Assembly (NCBI GenBank): GCA_039028695.1
Contig: JBCCHN010000151.1
Span: 1-12,531, forward strand
DNA length: 12,531 bases
Direction: 5' to 3'
From: JANQKX01 sp039028695
GTDB lineage: Bacteria > Pseudomonadota > Alphaproteobacteria > Kiloniellales > Kiloniellaceae
How positions within the stretch are numbered: position 1 is the stretch's first letter; the number at the start of each line of letters is the position of its first letter. Position numbers and translations under genes: made by a program. Positions 1 to 5,847 of the stretch are shown here, one piece after another. The notes beneath the pieces are model-generated. The model searched no databases. It was not told the DNA's origin and worked only from the letters and a program-made list of their open reading frames with translations.

Positions 1-180
1 AAGTAATTCTATATTAATAAAATATTTTGCATTAATTTCAATATGGTCATTTTTATTTAAGTAATAAAAATCTACATGAATACTTTTGAGTAAAATTAAC
101 TATAATTATTAAGTTATACTTTTATGAAGACAAAGCTTCTTTTTTGTGTTAAGGTTCCGTTAATGATTTCCACTTGTCTG
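1..180. other. AT-rich spacer at the left edge
   Basis: Only 18 of the first 120 bases are G or C, while the genes that follow are GC-rich. No open frame with a start codon of useful length lies here on either strand. GAAG (126-129) and CTTC (136-139) could form a short hairpin followed by six T (140-145), a weak plus-strand terminator-like element for a gene left of the window. From 181 to 422 base composition returns to normal, and I see no further gene or confident promoter there. Confidence 0.5.
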
Positions 181-422
181 AGGGCAATTTGTTAACGCTT
201 CTTTCTCGATGGCAATAAGCTAGAACAAAAGATTGGAATCAAAAGGGACGTGAGGATTGGAGGCGGCTTGCCGGGCCTTATTTTGCCGGTGGTTCGCTCG
301 GAAGGGACATAGAAAGACGCCCTTAAAAGAGGACCCGGGAAAAGTATCCGTAACAAGGGTCGGAAATGAGACGGGAAAAAAGATCGGTAGAAAAAGATCA
401 TGAAGGATCGGGATGGGGTGAG

Positions 423-767
423 ATGACCGTTGGAATCGTTAGGGCTTCTATTTTTGGCATTGCCATGACGGCACTTCTTTTGGCTGCCAGTTGGTTTGCC
501 TCCGGACCGGTTCAGGCGGCGCAGGAAGATTTGGGCCTGAGCGAGATCGAACGGGCTGAGTGCGAGTTGCAAACCCTGCTGGGATTTGAAACCCGTTTGG
601 TGGAAGGGCGCTGCGGCGGTGACTTTTATTTCCCCTCCTCTGCTGCCTTTCGCTGTAATCTCTATCAGGATGCGGGATATCCCTCGGAGTTGATGGAAAA
701 GGTCTGTGCCCTGTTCCATGGCGGCAGCTTCAGCGAACTTCTGCAAGGCGCCACCTCTATCGAATAG
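423..767 (+). CDS. Small exported four-cysteine protein, function unknown
   Basis: This is a 114-residue protein of no family I recognise. The N-terminus (MTVGIVRAS, then a hydrophobic run at about residues 9-25) looks like a Sec signal peptide, with a likely cleavage after Val-Gln-Ala near residue 32. The mature part of about 80 residues has four cysteines (C47, C64, C78, C95), which would suit two disulfides in the periplasm. I chose the ATG at 423 because GGGGTGAG lies directly upstream and it puts the hydrophobic segment at the N-terminus. An in-frame ATG at 366 would add 19 charged residues and has a poorer ribosome site. The gene stands alone, with a hairpin over its stop codon. Coding is supported by the signal peptide and the paired cysteines, not by homology. 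Confidence 0.6.
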   Translation: MTVGIVRASIFGIAMTALLLAASWFASGPVQAAQEDLGLSEIERAECELQTLLGFETRLVEGRCGGDFYFPSSAAFRCNLYQDAGYPSELMEKVCALFHGGSFSELLQGATSIE

Positions 768-770
768 AGG
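754..770 (+). terminator. Hairpin over the stop codon, possible weak terminator
   Basis: CCTCTAT (754-760) and ATAGAGG (764-770) form a perfect 7-bp stem with a 3-base loop, and the TAG stop (765-767) lies in the right arm. No T-run follows directly; the nearest is five T at 795-799. It may be a 3' stabilising structure rather than a true intrinsic terminator. Confidence 0.3.
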
Positions 771-858
771 CTGGAAACTGTTAGAAGCCCGACCTCTTTT
801 TCATAGTTATATTTGTCTGATTAATTGGTGGTCTTGACCGATTCCGCTGGGCTATTGG

Positions 859-884
859 TGCAAGCTGCTTTAAAGCAGATTGCA
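859..884. promoter_or_regulatory. 26-bp near-perfect dyad, candidate operator
   Basis: The core CTGCTTTAAAGCAG (865-878) is a perfect 14-bp palindrome. It is flanked by TGCAA (859-863) and TTGCA (880-884), which are also complementary, so 24 of 26 positions are symmetric and only the pair 864/879 breaks the symmetry. It is about 200 bp upstream of the start at 1083, in the only gap before that gene. Dyads this long usually bind a dimeric regulator, which is inference here. The rest of the gap (768-1082) shows no gene and no confident promoter. Confidence 0.45.
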
Positions 885-1082
885 GGAAAACTGAACCAAT
901 TGGTGGGACTTGGAAAGGCAAGGAATAGGCGCGGCCCGCCCTAAAATTTTTTTGCGGCAATCCGGCGCCCCAGATCAGGCAATTTGGATCAAAACGCGCG
1001 CCTGCCCACAGGGCAAAGAAATCCCGGTCAATTGGTTCGGACTCACTGCGATGTGCATTAGATTGCGGGAGGATTGCGCAAA

Positions 1083-2261
1083 ATGACCGTTGACCCGAAG
1101 CCTTTACATCAATTGGATGAGCTTCCCACACCTTCTTTGTTGCTCAGGCGAGATGTGTTGGATCGCAATTGCCAGGCGATGAAAAAACGGGCCGATGAGC
1201 TTGGCGTGGCCCTGCGACCTCATATGAAAACCGCTAAGTCTGGAATCGTGGCGCGGCTGGCCGCTACGGATCAGGTGGGCGGCATCACCGTCTCCACGCT
1301 TGCTGAGGCTGTCTATTTCTTTGATGAAGGTTTTCGGGACATGACATACGCGGTGGGTATCACACCGCAAAAGCTGCCGGCGGTGGCGGCATTGATGGCC
1401 CGTGGCGCTCAGCTTTCCCTCCTGACAGATAATCTAGGTGTCATCGATCTTTTATCGGCCAAGGCTGAGGAAATAGGTGGTGATGTCACCTTTACACTTT
1501 TGATCGAGATAGACAGTGGCGGTCGACGCGGTGGGGTGTCGCTTGAGGGTGCCGACCTCCTGGCGTTGGGGCAAGCCATCACGATGGCGCCCGGCCTAAA
1601 ACTTGGAGGTGTTTTGGTGCATGCGGGCCATTCCTACGGCTGCGAGACAATCGAACAGATTCAAAAAGTGGCGGAGGAGGAGCGGGCGGCTGCTGTGATG
1701 GCGGCAGCCTGTCTGCGGAACGAGGGCCTTACCTGTGATGTCGTGTCCGTGGGCTCCACACCGACGGCAGTCCATGCGAAATCTCTAGAAGGTGTCACGG
1801 AAATGCGGCCAGGGGTCTATGTGTTGGGTGATTTGGCGCAAGTGGACCTTGGATCTTTGTGCCATGACGACTTGGCCGTGGCGGTCTGGGCCACGGTGGT
1901 TGGCCATAACCGTCAGGCCGACCGTATCCTCATCGATGCCGGCGGCCTTGCTCTCTCCAAGGATCAGAGTGCCGCCCGACGCACGGAGAACCTTGGATAC
2001 GGCCTTTTGTGTGCACCCGACGGCGATCGGGGCTTTACCCTTCGCGAGGATCGTCTCTATGTGGCCGACGTGCACCAGGAACATGGGCTGGTGGCCGCGC
2101 CGCCGGGGCTGGAGCTGCCCTATGCCGATTTGCCGGTGGGCGCCCGGGTCGCCGTCTTGCCCAATCATGTTTGCATGACCGCCGCCGCTCACGGGGGCTA
2201 TCATGTTATCGATGCCCAGGGCCGGGTGGAGGACTATTGGCCGCGCTGCACCGGTTGGTAA
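1083..2261 (+). CDS. PLP-dependent D-amino-acid lyase, D-serine dehydratase / D-threonine aldolase family
   Basis: This 392-residue protein has the layout of the fold-type III DSD1-like family: an alanine-racemase-like PLP barrel followed by a C-terminal beta domain. The N-terminal DELPTPSLLL and RPHMKT are hallmark motifs, and Lys49 is the expected Schiff-base lysine for pyridoxal phosphate. Near the C-terminus PNHVC supplies His362 and Cys364, at the place where eukaryotic-type D-serine dehydratases hold a catalytic zinc; D-threonine aldolases usually have His-x-Asp there. The likely reaction is metal-assisted breakdown of a D-3-hydroxyamino acid in the cytoplasm, but the substrate cannot be fixed from sequence. 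GGGAGGA (1067-1073) lies nine bases before the ATG; a TTG at 1074 would abut it and is unlikely. It ends six bases from the converging gene and has no operon partner. Confidence 0.85.
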   Translation: MTVDPKPLHQLDELPTPSLLLRRDVLDRNCQAMKKRADELGVALRPHMKTAKSGIVARLAATDQVGGITVSTLAEAVYFFDEGFRDMTYAVGITPQKLPAVAALMARGAQLSLLTDNLGVIDLLSAKAEEIGGDVTFTLLIEIDSGGRRGGVSLEGADLLALGQAITMAPGLKLGGVLVHAGHSYGCETIEQIQKVAEEERAAAVMAAACLRNEGLTCDVVSVGSTPTAVHAKSLEGVTEMRPGVYVLGDLAQVDLGSLCHDDLAVAVWATVVGHNRQADRILIDAGGLALSKDQSAARRTENLGYGLLCAPDGDRGFTLREDRLYVADVHQEHGLVAAPPGLELPYADLPVGARVAVLPNHVCMTAAAHGGYHVIDAQGRVEDYWPRCTGW

Positions 2262-2267
2262 GGGCGA

Positions 2268-2984
2268 CTAGGTGTGAACGGCCTCGGTTTGGACCAGCCC
2301 GTCGTGCACAAAACAAGCCTTGTTAAAGTAGCTTAGGTTCAAGGGGTTCGGCAGGCGCACGTCTTCCAGAGTGGGGCAGCGTTTTGCTGTGCGCTCAAAG
2401 GCCCGGTCGATTTGCGAAATGAAGATCATGGTGATGCCGCGCTCCCGGGCAAAGACCTTCAGATCGCGCACCTGGCTTTCCAGGTCCGGGTTGGCTCGCC
2501 GTTGATCTAAAATTTGTAGGTAGTCAATGACCACGATTGTTCCCGGCCGGGCGTCGACGAGTTTGTCGGCGATGTAGTCCGAATGGATCAGGTCCGAGTT
2601 GTCAAAACCATAAAGGCTGCTTTGCAAGGTCCGCTGACCCGCTACCGATTGGAAGGCCTCGAGGACATCCTCTTCATTGTAGTCGAGTGTGAAAAAGCGA
2701 CCGGGTTTGCCCCGTTTAACACCTTCAACAATCATCTCCAGGCTGAGCAGTGTCTTGCCCTGTCCCGGACGCCCGCCCAGCAGCAGCAGGTCGCCCGGCA
2801 CTAACCAATCGATCAAGCGTTGCGACGGGCCTCGGTCCCTTTCCCATTTGGCAAGTAAGCTCCACTTCCCAAAACCTTGCGCCTTGGCAATGCGATCCAG
2901 CGCTTGATGGTGTGGAATGCCTTCGGATCGAGCGAGGACCTTGGCTTGGCGTTTCAATCGATAGAGCGGGATAGATAACTTCAT
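2268..2984 (-). CDS. Mini DnaB-like RecA-fold ATPase
   Basis: This is a 238-residue protein with a single RecA-type ATPase core. The Walker A motif GRPGQGKT lies at residues 71-78 (Lys77), and the Walker B motif is IVVIDYLQIL at 150-159 (Asp154). ISQIDR at 189-194 resembles the DnaB ISQ motif. Before the core is a basic, helical N-terminal segment of about 60 residues (MKLSIPLYRLKRQAKVLARSEG) in place of the DnaB primase-interaction domain and linker. With roughly half the length of a replicative helicase, it cannot be the replisome DnaB. Similar short proteins are commonly annotated 'DNA helicase' in alphaproteobacteria, but I know of no established role. AGGAGG (2992-2997) lies seven bases before the ATG, which fixes the start. 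A weak promoter (TTGAAC, 18 bases, CATAAG) may lie at about 3022-3051. Confidence 0.75.
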   Translation of the reverse strand: MKLSIPLYRLKRQAKVLARSEGIPHHQALDRIAKAQGFGKWSLLAKWERDRGPSQRLIDWLVPGDLLLLGGRPGQGKTLLSLEMIVEGVKRGKPGRFFTLDYNEEDVLEAFQSVAGQRTLQSSLYGFDNSDLIHSDYIADKLVDARPGTIVVIDYLQILDQRRANPDLESQVRDLKVFARERGITMIFISQIDRAFERTAKRCPTLEDVRLPNPLNLSYFNKACFVHDGLVQTEAVHT

Positions 2985-3143
2985 CGGGGAACCTCCTATT
3001 GCGAGCGCGGCTCACAATCCCCCCTTATGCGAATGGCTCGAATGGCGGTTCAAGGAATTACACCCCCGCAGGTCACGTACTTTCCCATCAGGAGGGAGGA
3101 GGCATGGGGCAAGGCCGAATCTAAGTATGATCCATTGAACGAT

Positions 3144-3172
3144 AAAATCAAAGGGGATTGGGCCCCGATTTT
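3144..3172 (-). terminator. Candidate intrinsic terminator of the 3171-3527 gene
   Basis: On the minus strand AAAATC-GGGG (3172-3163) pairs with CCCC (3156-3153) and, after a three-base bulge, GATTTT (3149-3144). The stop codon TAA (3173-3171) starts the structure. The final TTTTAT supplies only a short U-rich tail. The sequence is nearly symmetric, so it could act on either strand. Confidence 0.4.
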
Positions 3173-3527
3173 AGGTCCGCAGAGTTGATGGTTTGCCGGT
3201 CGCGACGCTTTCGTCGGTGGAAAAATCAAAACTGTCGGTCATCTCGTAGATGCCGCGCAGGGTGGTCTCTTCGATGACCGCGCCAATACGCTCGTGGCGG
3301 ATGGCCTCCTGTGTGGCGATGCGAGCCAGCTCCACGTCCAAGTCTGCCCCGTCGGCCAATTCAAATTCCGCATAAGTCAAAATCTCGCGCGGATCCGCGA
3401 CGTTTCGGGCGATGAGGGGACCTCGACCTTTCCAGCCAAAGCCTTTGTCCGGGTACCAAACCTCGAGAAAATCTTGATAGCTTTTGCCCGGTTTCAGCCG
3501 GCGCACGAGGACGGCAAGGTAGATCAT
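3171..3527 (-). CDS. Hypothetical protein, possibly dimeric alpha/beta-barrel type
   Basis: This is a 118-residue protein beginning MIYLAVLVRRLKPGKSY. I do not recognise the family with confidence. An opening beta-strand, a helix containing an aromatic 'DFLEVWYP' stretch, and a later strand around ILTYAEFEL recall the ferredoxin-like dimeric alpha/beta-barrel fold of monooxygenase-like proteins, but no catalytic residue can be named. There is no signal peptide or membrane segment. The ATG at 3527 is preferred; the only in-frame upstream alternative is a TTG at 3560 that lacks a ribosome site. It lies 102 bases downstream of the cysQ-like gene on the same strand and could be cotranscribed. The hairpin over its stop codon suggests that transcription ends here. 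Confidence 0.6.
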   Translation of the reverse strand: MIYLAVLVRRLKPGKSYQDFLEVWYPDKGFGWKGRGPLIARNVADPREILTYAEFELADGADLDVELARIATQEAIRHERIGAVIEETTLRGIYEMTDSFDFSTDESVATGKPSTLRT

Positions 3528-3629
3528 AGCTTCGTATTTTGCCTTACGGAGAAGGGTCAAGGGGATCGGAATTGAGTCTCAAACTCCCGGCCTCCTGGCA
3601 AAAAAGCTTTCGGCCTTATCCCCTGCCAC

Positions 3630-4454
3630 CTAGCTTTTGCCTAGGGCATAAAAATGGGGATTTTCGAAGCCGGGCTTGCCATAGCGCAAGGGTGTGCCGT
3701 CCTGAGCCATGACTGCACCGCCCGCTGCCCGCAACACCGCGTGACCGGCGGCGGTGTCCCATTCCATGGTGCGGCCGAAGCGGGGATAAAGGTCGGCGTC
3801 GGCCTTGGCCACTAAGCAGAATTTAAGAGACGAGCCGGCACTGATCATCTCGTCGACCTTGTAATCGGCGAGGAAGGTGTCCAGCTCTTCGCCACTACCA
3901 TGACGGCGGCTGGCCACCACCACGGCGCCGCTCTCGGGAATCTCTCGGGTTTGGATGGGTGCTGGCTGAGCATCCTTTTCGCTGAAACGCGCCGTTGCCG
4001 CCTGGCCGGGCAGGCAGGCACCGACCCAGGTGCGGCCCTTGGCTGGGGCATAGACCACCCCGGCAATAGGCTGGCCGTCTTCGACCAAGGCGATGTTGAC
4101 CGTGAATTCCCCATTGCGGCTGATGAATTCCTTGGTGCCGTCCAAGGGGTCGACCAGCCAAAAGCGGCCGGCACTCACGTCCGGAATATGACCGGCGGCG
4201 GCGGCTTCTTCGGCGACCACCGGGATCTCCGGGCTTAGCTCCGCTAGGGCGGCGAGAATAACCTTCTCGGCGGCTTGGTCGGCGGCGGTGACCGGCGATG
4301 AATCGTCTTTGATCTGCACCTCTACTCCGTCGCCCTGGGCATAGATTTCGAGGATAACTTCACCGGCCTGATGAGCAATTTTGGTCAGGCTGTCCAACAA
4401 GCTGTCGCTGTTCGCCAAGAGATCGGGGCTTTGCTGCTCTGCCAGGTTATTCAT
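3630..4454 (-). CDS. cysQ: 3'(2'),5'-bisphosphate nucleotidase, CysQ-like
   Basis: This 274-residue enzyme is of the inositol-monophosphatase/FIG superfamily. Members of the CysQ branch hydrolyse 3'-phosphoadenosine 5'-phosphate to AMP, clearing a by-product of sulfate assimilation. The metal-binding signature is DPLDGTKEF at residues 102-110 (Asp102, Asp105), preceded by the acidic pair Glu82/Glu83 in VVAEE and followed by EWDTAAGHA with Asp233. 'DGTKEF' rather than 'DGTxNF' favours the CysQ branch over inositol monophosphatase. The length fits the family. I chose the ATG at 4454, with GGAG ten bases upstream; a GTG at 4484 would add ten residues without support. No sulfate-assimilation genes are nearby, so the position after nrdB says nothing about function. 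A possible -10 and a leader hairpin lie upstream. Confidence 0.88.
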   Translation of the reverse strand: MNNLAEQQSPDLLANSDSLLDSLTKIAHQAGEVILEIYAQGDGVEVQIKDDSSPVTAADQAAEKVILAALAELSPEIPVVAEEAAAAGHIPDVSAGRFWLVDPLDGTKEFISRNGEFTVNIALVEDGQPIAGVVYAPAKGRTWVGACLPGQAATARFSEKDAQPAPIQTREIPESGAVVVASRRHGSGEELDTFLADYKVDEMISAGSSLKFCLVAKADADLYPRFGRTMEWDTAAGHAVLRAAGGAVMAQDGTPLRYGKPGFENPHFYALGKS

Positions 4455-4496
4455 TGTGTGAAGACTCCAGAAAAAGGAAAGCACGGCTAGGGCCGC

Positions 4497-4521
4497 TCCA
4501 GCCGTCAGGCTGGAAAGTATA
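4497..4521 (-). promoter_or_regulatory. Possible cysQ promoter -10 and leader hairpin
   Basis: On the minus strand TATACT (4521-4516) matches five of six -10 bases, but the sequence 17 bp upstream is a poor -35. Just downstream TCCAGCC (4497-4503) and GGCTGGA (4508-4514) form a perfect 7-bp stem with a 4-base loop. If the -10 is real, this hairpin lies at the very 5' end of the cysQ message. Confidence 0.25.
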
Positions 4522-4568
4522 GGACTCGGCCCCTAACGGGCGCTTAATAGGGGTGGCCCATGAAATTG

Positions 4569-4617
4569 GGGATCTCTCGTTTATTAGGGATCTCTTGGGG
4601 GCCTGGCAAGCCTGGCA
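4569..4617. repeat. Two short direct-repeat pairs downstream of nrdB
   Basis: GGGATCTCT occurs at 4569-4577 and 4587-4595 (18-bp period), and GCCTGGCA at 4601-4608 and 4610-4617 (9-bp period). Both pairs lie in the 197-bp gap between nrdB and cysQ. Their role is unknown; they may be replication-slippage products or protein sites. Confidence 0.4.
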
Positions 4618-4651
4618 CTCAAAACCACGTTTGGCAGGCAGTTTATTGTTC

Positions 4652-5611
4652 CTAATCGAAAGCCTCTTCCCAAGACCCCTGGGTGGCGGCTTTGGAATAC
4701 TCCGTGGCCCGGTTTTCAAAAAAGTTAACGTGCTCCACGCCATTCAACATGGTGTCCATCCAGGCCAGGGGGTTGTCCTTGGTCCGGTAGATGGGCTGCA
4801 GCCCCAGTTGGGAGAGGCGTCGGTCGGCAATGTAACGGATATAGGCCTTCACGTCCGCCGCCTCCAGGCCCTCGACGCCGCCCTGTTCGAAGGCCAAGTC
4901 AATGAAGGCGTCTTCGTGGGTGACGATCGTCTCGCAGGCCTTATAGAGGTCGTGCTCGAAGTACGGAGTCCAGATCCCGGGATTTTCCTCCATCATGGTC
5001 TTGAAAAGACGAATCGCCGACTGAGTGTGCAGGGTTTCGTCGCGCACCGACCAGGTGACGATCTGGCCCATTCCCTTCATTTTGTTGAAGCGCGGGAAAT
5101 TCAGCAGAATGGCAAAGGATGCGAAAAGCTGCAGGCCCTCGGTAAAGGCGCCAAAGACGGCCAAGGTCTTGGCGATCTCTTCGGTGGTGTCGCAACCGAA
5201 CTCGTGCATGTAGTCGTATTTGTCCTTCATAGCCTTGTAGTGCAGGAAGGCGGAATACTCCGTTTCGGGCATGCCGATGGTGTCCAGTAGGTGGGAATAG
5301 GCGGCGATGTGCACCGTTTCCATGTTTGAAAAGGCCGCTAGCATCATTTGCACCTCGGTGGGCTTAAAGACCCGCGAGTAGTGGCGCATATAGCAGTTGT
5401 TCACCTCAACATCCGACTGAGTGAAAAAGCGGAAGATCTGGGTGAGCAGGTTTTTCTCCGCCTCGGTCAGCTTTTGCTGCCAATCTTTCACGTCGTCGGC
5501 CAGGGGAACCTCTTCGGGCAGCCAATGAATGCGCTGCTGCATCAGCCAAGCGTCATAGGCCCAAGGGTAACGGAAGGGTTTGTAAACCGGGCTGGCATCC
5601 AACAAAGACAT
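4652..5611 (-). CDS. nrdB: Class I ribonucleoside-diphosphate reductase, beta (R2) subunit
   Basis: This 319-residue R2 protein makes and stores the radical that NrdA uses to reduce ribonucleotides to deoxyribonucleotides. The dimetal ligands expected for the family are all visible: Asp67 (TQSDVE), Glu98 and His101 (NMETVH), Glu158 (FTEGLQ), and Glu192 and His195 (DETLH). Tyr105 sits seven residues after Glu98, the position of the radical tyrosine (E. coli Tyr122), which argues for a tyrosyl-radical enzyme rather than the Phe-containing class Ic. The C-terminal tail, expected to dock on NrdA, ends GSWEEAFD. The start is the ATG at 5611 (MSLLDASPVYKPF), with GGAG ten bases upstream. It follows nrdA after 224 bases on the same strand and is probably cotranscribed from the nrdA promoter. 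Confidence 0.95.
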   Translation of the reverse strand: MSLLDASPVYKPFRYPWAYDAWLMQQRIHWLPEEVPLADDVKDWQQKLTEAEKNLLTQIFRFFTQSDVEVNNCYMRHYSRVFKPTEVQMMLAAFSNMETVHIAAYSHLLDTIGMPETEYSAFLHYKAMKDKYDYMHEFGCDTTEEIAKTLAVFGAFTEGLQLFASFAILLNFPRFNKMKGMGQIVTWSVRDETLHTQSAIRLFKTMMEENPGIWTPYFEHDLYKACETIVTHEDAFIDLAFEQGGVEGLEAADVKAYIRYIADRRLSQLGLQPIYRTKDNPLAWMDTMLNGVEHVNFFENRATEYSKAATQGSWEEAFD

Positions 5612-5619
5612 AAATCTAC

Positions 5620-5655
5620 TTCTCCCACCAAGCTGGGGTGATTCTCTCACCAAGC
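5620..5655. repeat. Imperfect direct repeat containing the nrdB ribosome site
   Basis: A 14-base unit, read on the minus strand as GCTTGGTGRGAGAA, occurs at 5620-5633 and 5642-5655 with one mismatch and a 22-bp period. The copy nearer the gene supplies the nrdB Shine-Dalgarno sequence. The rest of the 5612-5835 gap shows no gene and no clear promoter. Confidence 0.45.
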
Positions 5656-5791
5656 AGGCTCGGACAGCTTTGCCCGGGCCGTACAACTTTTTTCGTGATG
5701 GCCACCGTCCTGGAAGGCCGCGGCGCGCAATCGAAACCCGCCCCATTTTTTTTCGCGGGCCATTTATCCGTTGGCCCTCTAATTGAAAAAT

Positions 5792-5847
5792 CCCTTCTCA
5801 AAGGCCCTTTCTCATAGGCCTCCACTGAAAGGCTTCTACTGACAGGC
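5792..5847. repeat. Four tandem 14-bp repeats across the nrdA stop codon
   Basis: Units at 5792-5805, 5806-5819, 5820-5833 and 5834-5847 all end in AGGC (invariant at 5802, 5816, 5830 and 5844). They share the pattern CT[C/G]A-x-AGGC over the last nine bases. Unit 4 contains the nrdA stop codon (5836-5838) and the codons for the last residues Ala-Cys-Gln. A weaker fifth copy may precede at 5778-5791. Confidence 0.65.

Noticed and set aside
2..64. Open plus frame of 20 codons ending in tandem TAA, possible end of an upstream gene
   Set aside because: The region is too short and AT-rich to tell coding from chance.
192..746. 184-codon minus-strand open frame over the small exported protein gene
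   Set aside because: Its composition is odd and no motif is visible, whereas the plus strand gives a signal peptide and a good ribosome site.
781..1131. 116-codon minus-strand open frame upstream of the D-amino-acid lyase
   Set aside because: No ribosome site or recognisable motif; it overlaps the start of the well-supported plus-strand gene.
3103..3123. Six-codon open frame after a strong GGAGGGAGGAGG on the plus strand
   Set aside because: A six-residue peptide with no downstream plus-strand gene gives no support for a leader peptide.
3600..3620. T-rich run downstream of cysQ as an intrinsic terminator
   Set aside because: The adjoining stem is only three or four pairs, too weak to call.
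4553..5290. 245-codon plus-strand open frame opposite nrdB
   Set aside because: It is an antisense shadow of nrdB, whose motifs and length are complete on the minus strand.
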